DNA from: Sisyra terminalis
Taxonomy: Eukaryota; Arthropoda; Insecta; Neuroptera; Sisyridae
Direction: 5' to 3'
Assembly: GCA_958496175.1 (NCBI GenBank)
Contig: OY292277.1
Coordinates: 41,923,050 to 41,987,049 of the forward strand
Length of the DNA: 64,000 nucleotides
In this document: positions 35,728-47,591 of the stretch, one piece after another
Layout of the letters: each line of letters opens with the position of its first letter
Position numbering within the stretch: the stretch's first letter is position 1
Notes under the pieces: model-generated
Told to the model about the DNA's origin: nothing
What the model saw: the letters and a program-made list of their open reading frames with translations, nothing else
Database searches by the model: none
Position numbers and translations under genes: made by a program

Positions 35728-36190
35728 TCAATCAGGCAAATCAATTACATTCCATTTTTGTAACCTTCTAATCATCTCACTGTTGTCCAATAAGTTTATT
35801 GCGAGATGGTTGGAATGATCATCTAATTTTGTCAGCTATTTTTTACTAAACCTTTGAATTTCCTCCTTTACAGATAGCATTTCTGTATCTTTATGTATTT
35901 TTTTATATTGTTTACATACCATGAAGCACCGATTATTGGTCGTAGGGTCCTTGATTGAAATCTTTGTAGGATTTCAATGTTGGAGTTGGATGCAGTACCC
36001 CACAACTGTATCCCATATGTCCATATGGGCTTGAGGATGACCTTGTACACAAGAAGTTTGTTTTCTGTTGATAATGGTGCATTAGATGCCATTGGCCAGT
36101 ACATTTTTTTGTATTTTTTATTCAAATGTTCTCGAGTGTTTTTAGATTTGATTAATTTTTTGTTGATCTAATGTTCCTTTAGACAGTTAT
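35728..36190 (-). pseudogene. Jockey-type LINE ORF2 C-terminus, well preserved at its end
   Basis: Seen on the minus strand: REHLNKKYKKMYWPMASNA, then LKPIWTYGIQLWGTASNSN and IEILQRFQSRTLRPIIGA in one 85-codon frame (35,868-36,125). After a frameshift come VKEEIQRFSKK and HLAINLLDNSEMIRRLQKW, and the natural C-terminal stop after NVIDLPD at 35,728. Known: this is the region after the RT thumb in Jockey ORF2. It is 5'-truncated at about 36,190, as is usual for LINE insertions. It is far better preserved than the copies at 3-6 kb, so it is a younger insertion or a different lineage. The trinucleotide-rich tail follows directly. Confidence 0.9.
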
Positions 36191-36477
36191 ATCTATCGAT
36201 ACAAATTTACGATGGATACTTCAATTGCAAGTTAGAGGTCCCTTAGTGTAACATTAGCAGCAAAAGTAAACGTCAATAAAAACTGGTGAAATAAAAATAT
36301 GATTAATTATGTCATAAGGTAGGGTCAAGTCTAAAAAAAAATCCTTATAATTTGAAAAATTGAAATTTTATCTAGTATATTTACATAAATAACAATACAA
36401 ATTATTATGGATGACAATCCATCAAATTTGGACTATAAACTTATAGATTTATTGTTCGAATTCGATACAGAGAAACG

Positions 36478-36490
36478 CAATGGTTCTTTT
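36478..36490. repeat. target-site duplication, left, of SINE copy 1
   Basis: Seen: CAATGGTTCTTTT here and CAATAGTTCTTGT at 36,676-36,688 bracket the SINE with two mismatches. Confidence 0.6.
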
Positions 36491-36675
36491 TTCTTAACAA
36501 TTTTTTTAATTTTGATCGTTGTTTTATATTTACTAAGGCCTTTAGTGGCTCTAGGGTTAGTAATAATCCATCATCGAGAAAATTCGAAAATCTGCTTGAT
36601 ACGAGAATCGATCTAAACATCTACTAGTTTCCTAGTTTTGGAGCGGTCACTTTGACCACACGGCCACCGGTAGGT
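36491..36675 (-). mobile_element. tRNA-derived SINE, copy 1
   Basis: Seen on the minus strand: the head reads GTGGCCGTGTGGTCAAAGTG, very close to the box A region of Ser/Leu-type tRNAs, and TAGATCGATTCTCG supplies a box B-like GATCGATTC. A non-tRNA body follows (TTTTCTCGATGATGGATTAT, then CTAACCCTAGAG), ending in an A-rich tail at 36,491. It is flanked by an imperfect 13-bp direct repeat. Known: such elements are transcribed by RNA polymerase III from their internal boxes and copied by a partner LINE. The chance frame at 36,407-36,616 crosses it. It matches copy 2 at 47,592-47,760 along its length. Confidence 0.8.
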
Positions 36676-36688
36676 CAATAGTTCTTGT

Positions 36689-39600
36689 AAAACATAAATA
36701 AAATTGCATTACAATCGCAAGTGCCCCTTCCTCTTAATCCCCCTCTTCCCCCTGCATTACCCAACCAACTATTCATAACTTTTAATTTAGAAGCTGATTG
36801 TAAGAAAAAGGATAATAAAAAAAATAAAATCGCAAAACTTATATAAAAATTAGTGTCAAAAAAATGAATAATGATTAAATTTTTGCACTAGTGATTCACA
36901 AAGGACATAAAAAAAAACTAAGTAATTTTAAGGAAAAGTTCTAAGAAAGCAGGTAGAGAAATACCCTTGGTACTAATTGATCAAAAAATCCAACATGATT
37001 TTCTTATGACCATGTCTTCATCTTTCGATGATTGTCGTTCCACGGAATATGTCAAGAGATAAGCCACCAAATCGTTTTTGGTTGTTCCAAAAAAAATTTT
37101 AGCATTTGCAGATAAATCTCATCCCTTGGATTATACCTTCTATAATCAATCGTAAAAGTGTATACTTTTCTCCTCAGATTATATGTTCAATATAATTTGT
37201 TCTTCTTTTCTTCATAGTAACCATAATTTCTTTTTGTTTTCTCATACGAATGATTAAAAAAAATATTAATTTATTGAGTTTAATTATTATTATATTTCCA
37301 AAAATTTTCATTGATAATATAATGAGATCCAACATTATTACTCATCGCACCTTTCAATGCAAATATAAAAATTCACAATTTAAAAAAAAAATCTAATTAA
37401 AACTTTCCAGTCAATTGAACAAATAGGGAGAAGTTATTTATTAAAACCGTTTACATATATTCTCAAAAAAAAATCTAATTTTTTTTATTCTTTATTTTAT
37501 TTTTTTTCAACATTTTTTGTGTTTATTTATATTTCAAACTCTGCAGACTAATTGTAACATCAGTGTGTTTATCTAATGTACGAAAATTAAGCACTTTAGT
37601 TGAATATTCCCAATTTTAGTTTTAAATAGTTTTATTTGTATGATAAGTGCTAACATTATCTGTGTTTATTAATATTTTTAACTCTACAGACACATTGCTG
37701 CTTCAACGCGTTCATCTAAGCACTTTATTATATTTAATTTGTTGTTTTACTGGCTTATGAAGTTGAACATTAAGCTCTTTCCCCATTCAACAAAAAAGCT
37801 TGTCTAGTCTACATAAAAAGTATAAGCTTTATACTCACAAATACTAATTGTAAAAGTTTTTTTTTTAAAAAAACTCCCGAATTGGTTTAAACATCAATAT
37901 AGACTTACACGACTTACATATACATATTATGTATATGAACATAATAATTTTCAGAAACGTAAAATATTTGGAAAGACCAAAATTTTTTATTTTCTTTGTT
38001 TCATTTTTTTAACATTATATAGTCTTCATATTTATATTTTCATGCTGGTTTTTGGTAAAAAGATTATTTCTGTTCAAAAATTTATATCCAAATTTTATGA
38101 AATCTTAATGAATGCTTTAAAAGAACGAACAAATGTTGGAATGTAGTCTTAACATTGCGCTCAATAAATTAATAAAGGTGAAAGTTTTTCGGCTTTTATT
38201 TTAACAATTCTTTTCAAAGAAACAAATCGGCTTTTCCGAAATAATTTCCCCAATAATCAATATTGATTTTTAGTGAACATAATTTCGATTAAAAATAAAT
38301 TGGTATCTAAACTTAAGTAAAACATTAATAAAGTACCTCAAATAATTTTAGATGAAATTAAAAATATATGTAATAAAAATCTTGTACAGTTTTTCCGCAT
38401 TACTCTAAGTCAAACTCAGCATTGCACCTGTTACACAGTAAAGTATCAAATATTTCACTTCAAGAAAATGAAAGATGATTAAACTTTTAGACTACCTCTC
38501 GGAAATTTGTCTTAAAATAATTTCACAAAGAATTTAAATATATTATGGAGGTTGAGATCTTTATCATTATTCTGCCCACACATTAACTTTGATCAAAATT
38601 TGAAGTTCTAATCTGTTGTGTTACTTTCCATTGAAAATGATAAATTATAATTAGCTTCTGTTCTTATCTTGGAAAATGACAAGTTTAAATTCAAAATTAT
38701 TGTTAAAGAATAGCTATTTTTAGGATTTTCAAAAATTTGAAACGTAATTTAATGTTTAGCTCATTATCAACGAATTAATTAGAGATTGAACCCAGGAAAA
38801 CTTTTTCTTTAATCAAATCGAGGTAATTCGGTTTAAAATCTTAAATAACACGCACTAAAATGTAGGGAAATATCTTTCAAAGAAGTTTATTTATTTTTTT
38901 TTCTATTTTAGTTTCTATGTATTTCGATCCTCATAAAAGATAAGTCGGTAAATGATTGAATTTAATAGATTTTCAATAATATATGACTTATAATTTTTCA
39001 GCTTAATTAATCAGTCCTTATTCGAATAGTTTTTAAATAAATGGTCAAGAAAAAAAAAATTTTGGCCTGGTAAATGAGAAAATTTGTGTTGAAGAAGAAA
39101 GTGATCATTTTGAAGTCTTGAAGTAATTTTTCAATATTAATAATCTCAAAAACATTAAAAGCCATGACAAACTTATGTATTGTTACATTGCTACGGGTTT
39201 AATGTTCAAAAACCTTAAAAATTATAAAAAAAAATATTTTTAAATTAAAAAGAGGATGTAAATTATTTAATTTTTTCAGGAACTAAATCTTTAATCTATA
39301 ACTTTAATCATGTTCCTCATTTAATTAGATCTATAAAAAATAATTCGATAATTCTTCGTATTACTCAATTGCTTGAAGAAATCTTTTCTTTAACGAGACA
39401 TAAATTTTTGACTTCCTGTTGTCAATTTTTTTTTATAAAATAAGTATATTTACATTGCATTAGCGCATTCTTATTATTTTTCACTCTTTTTTCAAGCTTG
39501 TATTATGTCTGCAAACAGGGTTTGTTTGCTTAGGAGTTGTGCAAATGTATAAATCATGTTTTGGTTTTATGAGACGTTTTGTGTGTATACGAAAAATATT

Positions 39601-40399
39601 GTTTTGCGGCCATTTTCCATATTTTCCCATAAGGGTTTTTTTATTGCTTAAAATAATTTCTCAACATGATCTTAACGTCTGCTTTTTCTTTTATTTTAAC
39701 CAACAATATTTCATCAAGAAAATGAAATGTAATAATGGGAATATTTATATTGTAATGGTTTAACTATATTTTTTTCTAAAGTTAATCTAGCGTTCAATTA
39801 TTAGCAAGACTTTAAAAAAAATCTTTAAATATCATTAGTTTCCTACGCAACGAATAAGGAAATATTTTAAAATTAAAAACGGTTCTATAAATTAATATTT
39901 TAAGCAGATAGAAATTATTGGTTTGGTTTTGTTGTATACACGAGAAAAAACAGGACAAATATACAGTGGGTAAATTAACTGTTTTTAAAAACAAGATTAT
40001 ACCTTATTGAAAATAATATGGCAATAACAAATAAACGCAAAGTTCAATAGGAGAAACATCAAATATTAAAACTTTGTTTCCGAATTAAAATAAAATCAAC
40101 GTTTAATCGAAGTTTAAAATGTGAAATTAAAATTACTTTGAAAGCAAATAAGCAACATTGATGGTAATATACTAACTGTATTTTGTCTCTTTATTTGATT
40201 CTAAGAGAAATAAGAGAAAGCCGATAAATTGAAAAAAAGAAAATTATTTTACAGAAGAAACTTTTTTCGGAAACTATTATGATTCGATCAAATAAGGATA
40301 AGGTTTTAATGTAGAAGGAATACCTGTGTTATACAATATGTGATCAAATTTGTTTAGTATAATTTAATATAATATATAAAATATATATAAAAAACATAC
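36689..40399. other. AT-rich non-coding stretch
   Basis: No gene supported. A short C-rich run follows the SINE (36,720-36,765). GTTCCACGGAATATGTC at 37,040 resembles a 16-base word at 56,520 but the similarity does not extend. Otherwise nothing. Confidence 0.35.
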
Positions 40400-40540
40400 C
40401 ATAAACATTAATTAGAACAGTAGTTGAAACAAAAATATTTGTGACGTATTGCCCAGATACGTATTTCGATTGCCAAGCAAACTTCCTCAGTGCTTATTAA
40501 GTAGTTTGGATCGCTCCGTGACTCCTTTCTGATGATTCAC
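40400..40540. mobile_element. single arm and core of MITE family 1
   Basis: Seen: from CATAAACATTAATTAGAACA through GACGTATTGCCCAGATACGT and GATCGCTCCGTGACT to GATGATTCAC, this follows the reverse complement of the MITE at 5,116-5,319 base for base, with scattered changes. After GATTCAC the 5,116 copy goes directly into its second arm, but this copy continues into different sequence (AATATGTTTCATATATTG). The long-TIR element starts 23 bp later. It is a truncated relative, or a piece of the longer parent from which the MITE was derived. Confidence 0.7.
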
Positions 40541-40563
40541 AATATGTTTCATATATTGTTTAT

Positions 40564-41468
40564 TAGGGTGGTCCTTAATAGGGGTGCTTTTGAATTTCTT
40601 TGCTCCAAGGGGCTCAAATGCTTCCAAATTGATAAAAAAAAATCCCTGAAAATTTGGGCTCTTAATACTAAATTTAAGATAGTCCGCTTTCCAACTTAAG
40701 TTTCTTATGGAAATAAGGTGGGAAAAATTTAATTTGTTCTTTAGAATTCCATAGCTCAGTGACAAATAAATCAAAAGCAACTAATCGCATAATGTTTATT
40801 GACAATTTAACGCTCTACAAAAAAAAAGCTCTTATTATTTTTCGCTAAATCTATTCTATTGGCTTATCTTTCGGCTTAAGAATGGGGCACTTATATTCAA
40901 TGAAAATATAATTCATTTTTAACTGAGAAACGGAACGATGGTAGAGTTGGTTACATAGCTAATATTGAATCTGATGACAATGAACAAATACAAAAAATGA
41001 AGGATGAACTACTACTGCTACGTCGTGAAAAAACACAAGAATAATATTTGTTTGCTTCTTTTTGATCATACAAATTTTGCATAAGAAATTGATATATTTT
41101 GGAAAACTTAATAATTATAGTTCTTAATATTAATAATTTAAGATAATTTAACTTTGAGCTCGAATAACTCTTAAGCCAATAGATTTAGCGAAAAATCATA
41201 AGAGCTTTTTTTTGTTGAGCGTTAAATTTACAATAAACATGATGCGATTAGTTGCTTTCGATTTATTTGTCGCTAAGTTATGGAATTCTAAAGAAGAAAT
41301 TATTTTTTTCCCACGTTGTTTCCTTAAGAAACTTAAGTTGGAAAGCGGACTATCTTAAAGTTAATATTAAGAGCTCAAATTTTCAGGGAATTTTTTTTAC
41401 CAATTTGGAAGCATTGGAGCCCCTGGGAAAAAAGAATTTTAAAAACACCCCTATTAAGGACCACCCTA
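40564..41468. mobile_element. 905-bp element with about 300-bp terminal inverted repeats
   Basis: Seen: the left tip TAGGGTGGTCCTTAATAGGG is inverted exactly at the right end (finishing CCACCCTA at 41,468). Arm pairing continues for about 300 bp (to about 40,870 on the left, from about 41,170 on the right) with roughly one difference in ten. The direct repeat TTAT flanks both ends (40,560-40,563 and 41,469-41,472). The boundary could also be read as GGGTGG tips with TATTA duplications. The mirror-image frames of 97 and 123 codons at 40,487-40,780 and 41,252-41,623 are the two arms, not genes. The unique centre holds the last 46 codons of a protein. Inference: an internally deleted DNA transposon. 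I cannot name the superfamily. Confidence 0.8.
40904..41044 (+). pseudogene. C-terminal remnant of the element's own protein
   Basis: Seen: after a stop, an open frame of 46 codons reads NDGRVGYIANIESDDNEQIQ followed by KMKDELLLLRREKTQE and a stop at 41,042. It is charged and helix-forming, quite unlike translated noise in this AT-rich DNA. It lies between the two 300-bp arms, where the 3' end of a transposase gene would be kept in a deletion derivative. No family recognised. Confidence 0.5.
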
Positions 41469-43239
41469 TTATGGCATGTATGGCATTTCAAAACGTTTGG
41501 TATTCTAAAACAGGCTTCAGTTACCTGAACTATTTATGTGTTATGAAATGTGGTAGTTTTGGATGTGACTACATGGAAAAAAAAATATATTATGGCAGTA
41601 AATGTGTTTTTAACAAATTTTAAATATCTTACTTCAAATTTGATGGTCTATATTAAAATAAGCAGTGAATCCTCAAGAGTTGAGTGAATTTTGAAGAAAA
41701 ATTTTCTGTCAAATTTCAGTGGCTCCCTAAGAAAATTTATTAGATTCAGCAACAGTTTGATGACTTGAAAGTCTTAAAATTAATTTTCAAAGGCCTCGAA
41801 AGTAAACGCCTTTCATCACACCAATTTTTAGCTGATGCCTTTGATGGAACTGAGTTTTCTTTTAACTTCCAATTAGGAAAATATTTAGACTCTTACAAAT
41901 CACATTAGCGCGCGCAAACGAATTTAAGTTAAATTGAGAAGTGAAAACCTCGTAATGAAAATAGTACGAGACGTTTCCGAAACAATTAAATTCAACGGTT
42001 CAAGTGTTTTTAAGACCAGTTACATAACTGACTCGACTGACTCTAAACTAAATTGAACATAAAAAGCCATCTTAAAGAACAAACCCCTCTCTACATACAC
42101 ATCCACATTGCTTCACGTTCACTGATATATCTGAGCTTTAAAGCTTTAAAGTATTCTTTGTATGAAAATGAAAATTACTCGTGAAGCGTTAATGTTGTTA
42201 TGCATGATATAAATTACAGTTAAATTTAATGTAACGTGGGACTCAGAGATAATAAACATGAAGCAAGGACTACCCCTAATAACACACTACCTCGAAAACT
42301 ACCCCTAATATATTTGAGTGATAACTCCAGCATTCATCTTTTACTCGCCGGCCTCCACCACTGTATTTTCTCTGATCTAGTTGCCTCTTATGATAAATTC
42401 ACACATATGAACATCAATATAGTCTGAAATGTGTTTTGTTATAATACATGGTCACGTTATATGCCGAGTGAAATTCCCTCAATTCTCGTATTTTGTAATC
42501 CCTATCCCCCATATCCATATCAAGCCGACAATTTACATATAGCACTCAAACGAGCTGTTAAACGGACGCATTGCGAAAAAAAAATACGAAAAATCTCAGT
42601 GTCTATTTACACAAAAAAAGGGAGACAGTAGAAGGAAAATAATTCAAACAATCTAAACACCAATTCCTCTTTTTTATGCTCACTTTTTCCCAAGAGATGA
42701 ATGAATTATCGCAACGTTGGATACCATTTTTCTAACTTCACTTCACGAGGATCTGCTTCTTTATTTGGCAGATGCAAATTTCATGCAAGGTTATCTGATG
42801 AAATTGTGTTAATTATGAAATTTTTGGCTTCAAAGAGTTTTTTTTTTCGTTTGAATTAAAAGAGGAAGTTGGAATTAACACAATCTCACCAGAACTTTCT
42901 TTCATTAATGTTAATATTTTTAAATTAACATTCTTTTTTTCTTTTGCCAAAACAAATACATATACATAAAATACCTTTTTACAGAATTTATAATGTAAAT
43001 GGTCTTAATAAATCAAAGTCTTTTAAATTGAGACTACTATTTATATTTTTGCAAATGTAAATGCCAATTAAAACTATGCAAAAATACCACTTAGAAAACG
43101 TCAACCGTCATACAAAAAAATTGTAATATTTTAGGGGAAATCACCAGTGTAACAATTCTAAAAATCGATTTTAAATTTATGTATTTTCTTATCGAAATAA
43201 TTTTCCAAATTTGCTGCATTTCTTACTAGATCAATCAAT
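41469..43239. other. AT-rich non-coding stretch
   Basis: Nothing firm. The frames at 42,236-42,427 and 42,431-42,631 lie in a less AT-rich patch (42,000-42,650) with no family match. Confidence 0.35.
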
Positions 43240-43690
43240 TGGCTTAGATCTTGTTTTTCTTTGGTTATAATTACATCACGGACACTGTTTGGGGTTACAA
43301 AATCACCAGTGAAAAAGACTATCAAAGAATGGTTTTACAAAATGGGAATAAGAATCATATGGTTAAACGTAAGCATAACAAAAAGATGAAGCAAAAACTT
43401 TCCCTTTTCCTAGCTAATGATATTCTAAAACTCGCAAAAAAAAACCCGAACCGGTGTAGTACCGGGTAAAATAGCTGACCATTATGAATAGAGGATACAT
43501 CTGCACATAATTGGACCAGATAATGATACTTTAGCATGCAGATTTTATTAAACAGAACTAGAAGTAATGGATCTTAGAAGCGAATAAGCCTAAAATCTTT
43601 TTGCAGAGTAAGACGCACCCAACCTTGAATTCCCATAAATAGACCACATTAAAAAGAAAAGCAAAAAGCAGCCACCCAAACTTATAAGAG
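43240..43690 (+). pseudogene. LINE with RNase H-type C-terminus, decayed
   Basis: Seen on the plus strand: VTKSPVKKTIKEWFYKMG near 43,285; LSLFLANDILKLAKKNPNRC near 43,400-43,455; then, in another frame, GHYE and RIHLHIIGPDNDTLACRFY near 43,480-43,545 and TELEVMDL near 43,555. Known: the pattern GHxxxxxHLHxxGxxxxxxCRxCxxxxE with a preceding I+EW helix is the segment after the RNase H domain in I/R1/Loa-type LINEs (and is shared by some other retroelements). The frame is broken and only the tail survives. Downstream to about 43,800 the sequence stays less AT-rich. Confidence 0.55.
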
Positions 43691-44349
43691 TCCTTACAAA
43701 TTTTGTTGGTGGTGAGTTTGCGGATCAAGTAGCTTCCAGTGTTCTCAAGGGTTCCAGGATCCGTTTCAGCGTTTTAAGGATCGCGGAGAAGTTCTAAGCT
43801 AGACTTATTTTGCTAAATTTTTCCATTAATGAGTTTCTTCATTTAGGTTACAAAAAAAAATGATTGGCGAATTTGGAATTTTGCGAATTTAATGTCAACA
43901 TAATTCATCTTATCGGTTCCTAGGTAATAGCTGAGGATGTAGAAAATCTGCAAAACTATCATATTCGACGAACGTAAGCTTTCCGTAGAAACGAGCGGAA
44001 CCATTGGCATTGACTATCCATATAGAATAAGTCCATTTAGTCCATGTAGAATAAGTTATTTGATCAGAAAATATTTTTAATATATATTGACCTGTAAAAT
44101 ATAAAATTTTTCATTTTCACCTTAAAGCAAATTTTAGATAAGCTTGTTTCTTTGTTCTCTGACCAAACTCTTCAACTACCTTTCCAAAACACTAAATTGT
44201 AAGCCTGCGAATCTGGTTAGTTTTTCTGATAACAAATTTTTCCTTTGCCTAACTTTCTATAACACCCGACCGGACATCGCAGAATCGTAAATCTGCAAAC
44301 CCAGTTAATATTCCAACTAGAAATTCTTTCTTCTGTTTTTTTTTTCTTT
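43691..44349. other. possible LINE remainder, then AT-rich DNA
   Basis: 43,691-43,800 is less AT-rich and could be the last part of the preceding LINE. The rest shows nothing I can name. Confidence 0.3.
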
Positions 44350-44660
44350 TTTTGGTATCACGACCGATATGATCGTTGACTATGTTTTACTGGCCAATTT
44401 AGATCAGCTATTGTAATTTTATTTACTACATCCCGGAACAGTTGTGTTGATGATCTGCTAAGCCATGCTTTGAATTCTTCAGTCAGGGTTTTGTTCTTCG
44501 ATCTACACTTCTTTTTCCTTTAATTTTCCTTAAATCATAAGGTGTAATAATGCGTATTTTTCTGGATGTCTCATAACATGACTGAAGTATTCAAGTTTCC
44601 CACGCCTTATGATATTGATGTAAATTCATATATCCTAGCAAGGACCTTCCTGACAATAAA
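44350..44660 (-). pseudogene. RTE-like LINE C-terminal tail
   Basis: Seen on the minus strand: RRGKLEYFSHVMRHPEKYAL near 44,560-44,615, then GKLKGKRSVDRRTKPWLKN near 44,490-44,550, then STQLFRDVVNKITIADLNW near 44,400-44,450, and the end near 44,360. Known: this is the conserved tail of RTE-like endonuclease-reverse transcriptases of insects (KLEYxGHVMR, GKIxGKRSxGRRxxSWLKN, LFRxAxxKxxIAxxIAN). One or two frameshifts are needed to read it. It is the most readable of the three RTE-like fragments in the window. Confidence 0.75.
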
Positions 44661-45106
44661 CCCTTCATTACCAATCATTAATTCCATCTTTAAAATAAAG
44701 TGGTTGTTTTAATTTTCCGTTTATGGATACTTATAAGGCAAATAATTAATAAAAACTACATGTCTTTAATTCTTACTTTCTGAATGAATTATGAATGTAC
44801 TAAAATAGATTTCTAGTTTCACTATTTTGTATAAAAAAGTGTTATAGAAACTTCGTCTAATTCATACCATAAATCTTAACGCCATATGATATCTTCTGAA
44901 AGTCACCAACAATACACATTTGAGGAGATTGAACAGTAAAGGGTTGGAAACCTTTACAAAATTTCTTTAAGAAAATTTTTTTTGCAATTACTTTTGCCTT
45001 CACAAAACCGGCATTAACGTAACTACATTTGGGAATACTTCTAACCAATTTGTTTAAAATTGTAACATATAATGCATTGATAAATGAACAGTAGTTTGAA
45101 ACTTAC

Positions 45107-45149
45107 CATATTTTCCTGCAATGTCTACTGCCTCCTCCATTTTGTCTTA
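45107..45149 (-). CDS. candidate first coding exon of a minus-strand gene
   Basis: Seen on the minus strand: a pyrimidine-rich acceptor (CCTTTTCCTCTCTG, then AATACTAG) ends just before 45,149. Nine bases later an ATG opens MEEAVDIAGKY plus one base (45,140 to 45,107), followed directly by the strong donor GTAAGTTTC. The exon is 43 nt, with an in-frame stop just 5' of the ATG, as expected for a 5' UTR-coding boundary. Inference: MEEAVDIAGKYG resembles the N-terminus of SV2-like major-facilitator transporters (EEAIxxAGFGKF), which would put the rest of the protein at lower coordinates or outside the window. I found no second exon, so the family is a guess. Confidence 0.5.
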
Positions 45150-47591
45150 CTAGTATTACAGAGAGGAAAAGGAAAAGTGCAAAATACCGCTGAATATTGA
45201 GGGATTCGCAGAACATGATAATAGAGACCTAAGCATTTAAATATTTAGCTTTCACCTTTTATTTAAATATCAAAATTTTTTTTTTTTGCACCATTAGTTA
45301 ACCAAAAAAAAAATTTTTAGCTTGCATATTTTCCCAAAAAAAGCCATTTTAAGAAAAAAGCTCTATTTTGAGTCATATATCAAAAGTCAGGTGGCCAACT
45401 AAATATGAGGGAACATTAATTCCCTGGTACCTGGGCCATGATTTCCTATGAAGTGTAAAGTTCCTGGTAATGGTGCAAAAAAAATTATAAATTTTATATT
45501 TTATAAAAAAGCTCTTAACATCTATTTAGTACTACATAGGATTTTCCTGGAAAATATGCGAGCTACTAAATTTTTTCCAGAACTCTTGAACGATAAAAAA
45601 ATACCAAAATATTTTGTAGTTATTTTGTCCAAATTTCAAAAGTGTAATGCTAACTTGTTCGAAGTGCTTTCTTGTGCTAATTGTGCTAATTCTTGTGATT
45701 TATTGTGAATAGGATTAAACTCATTTGAAGCAATTTAAAAAAGTAAACTTTGAATGAATTTGCTGCAATCTATTTGAAACAATAATTTGAATGTAGGTAG
45801 TATTATAACTAGAAAAAAATATTTATAGAAATATTCATTACTTCAAGCATATAATTTTTTTAATATTTTTTTGCTGAAGAACATTTGAATGAATTACAAA
45901 TCCAGAAAACGCATAATTGAAGATTTGAAGAATTGATTGCTTCGCCCACATAATTTATTCCCGTCATGGGAAAACCCTGAAACAAATTTTCCTATTGAAA
46001 ATTTGCTGTTAATAAACGGCAATAAAAACTGCTTGTGTCATCTGAAATTAATAACGAAACGAAAATGAATATTCAACCCCCTAAATTATTTCAAATAATA
46101 ATGATGCCCGAAGGAACAATAAATTCACCCTATTGTATTCTCGACGACCTCTGTTTATTTGTAACCGATGAAAAAAAATGTGGAAATCAAGATAAGTTCA
46201 ACGCTAAAATTAAAAATATTTTAATGATTCTCTTCAATTAATTTTCAGGAATTTTCACTAACATTTAAATAAAAAGTCTGATACTGTACAACGGTGAATC
46301 CAGAATGTCAAACTATACACAGAAACATTATATATTTTATCCGAATATGAGCTTTTCTGGGCTTACTTTAAATCATAAACTAAATGGGGCGTCTTTAATC
46401 AAATTTCTATTAAATTTTCTTGAAAAATATGACATTTTTCCTTATTCCCGAGCTAAGAACAAAGAAAAGGAGCTCATTTTACGAGAGATTAACTCTTAAT
46501 AATTGCAAAGCACAAAACATATTTACTCTTCAGTTTCTCCATAAAAATAAACAAAGTGAAATCGTTGAAGAATTAAACATTATTTTATTGTGTGTATCAT
46601 TTTTATTTATGTCCGTAGATGACAGTATTTATCGCCTTGTTTCTAATAAACAGAAACCTTGAATTTTTATAGGACGACAATGATGTTTTAAGGGGCATTA
46701 GTTTATTTATAAGGATCAACGTTTTTGTCAACCTATGACAGGAAAATCGGAAAGTTATATTTCACGAATAATACATAATAATGAGTTTTGTTGAAGAAAT
46801 AAGGGTCGTATATCATTCGGGGATTTGACAGAGGAAAACAAGGGAAATCACCGGCTTATTTTGGCAAAAAAGGCTTTACTTTTCTTGTTGAAGGATGACT
46901 CAAAAAAAAAAGTATCCTGGATTATTAATATTCGGCTTTAGCTTTTTCAAAAACAGTGAATATTAAATGATTTTTTTTAAATTTTTTATATTTTTAAAAA
47001 TCGAAAAATTATGCTACTAAGTTGACTTAAGACTTAAACCTTAGTTTCATTAGCTAATAGTTATGCATTTTTTAGCTCTACTGAGCTTTATTGGTTACGA
47101 TTTTTCTTGAAATCGTATAAAATTCTTAAATTGATATCTTGTCAATTTTTTGTTGTCATTTTAATTATCTTTAAGTGGATACTTCTTAGTAAAAATACGA
47201 AGTATGAAATCAATCTTGTAGGATAAAGTATATAAAAATATATATATTCTTCCTAACGAAATGTCTATAGCTTTTTGTAAGATCAGCTCTTTCTAATTAC
47301 ACTATTTTATTATTTAATTATTATCATTTATTATTTAGTTCAAATTTTTTATGATAAATCTTGTTATTTTCCAAGCCTCGTTTTATATGTACACGTTTTT
47401 ATTCAATTTGGATGCAATTTAAAGATTATATAAAAAATTGACATCTTGTTATGCAGATATATGTTAAAGTGTGTAAATAGGAGTTGAGCAAAATTTGTAT
47501 AAGTTCACAATAGATTCAAATCCAGACCAAATTGAAACAAAGCCATTAATTCCAAAATTTAAAATCAATATCCAACTTTAATTTGGGTTTT
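45150..47591. other. AT-rich non-coding stretch
   Basis: Several unassigned plus-strand frames (45,448-45,708; 46,035-46,241; 46,305-46,499; 46,420-46,662) have no shared domain, start context or splice sites. Nothing else seen. Confidence 0.35.

Noticed and set aside
35562..35744. 60-codon hydrophobic minus-strand frame.
   Set aside because: It is translated from the degenerate trinucleotide tract downstream of the Jockey stop codon.
37035..37060. GTTCCACGGAATATGTC resembles GTTCCACCGAATATGT at 56,518.
   Set aside because: The match is about 16 bases and does not extend on either side.
40487..41623. Two similar frames of 97 and 123 codons facing away from each other, looking like a divergent gene pair.
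   Set aside because: They are the two arms of one inverted-repeat element read outward. The shared peptide SLSYGILK... follows from base pairing, not from protein conservation.
42795..42820. CTGATGA followed by GAAAT, resembling the hammerhead-like motif.
   Set aside because: GAAAC is replaced by GAAAT and there is no stem between the cores.
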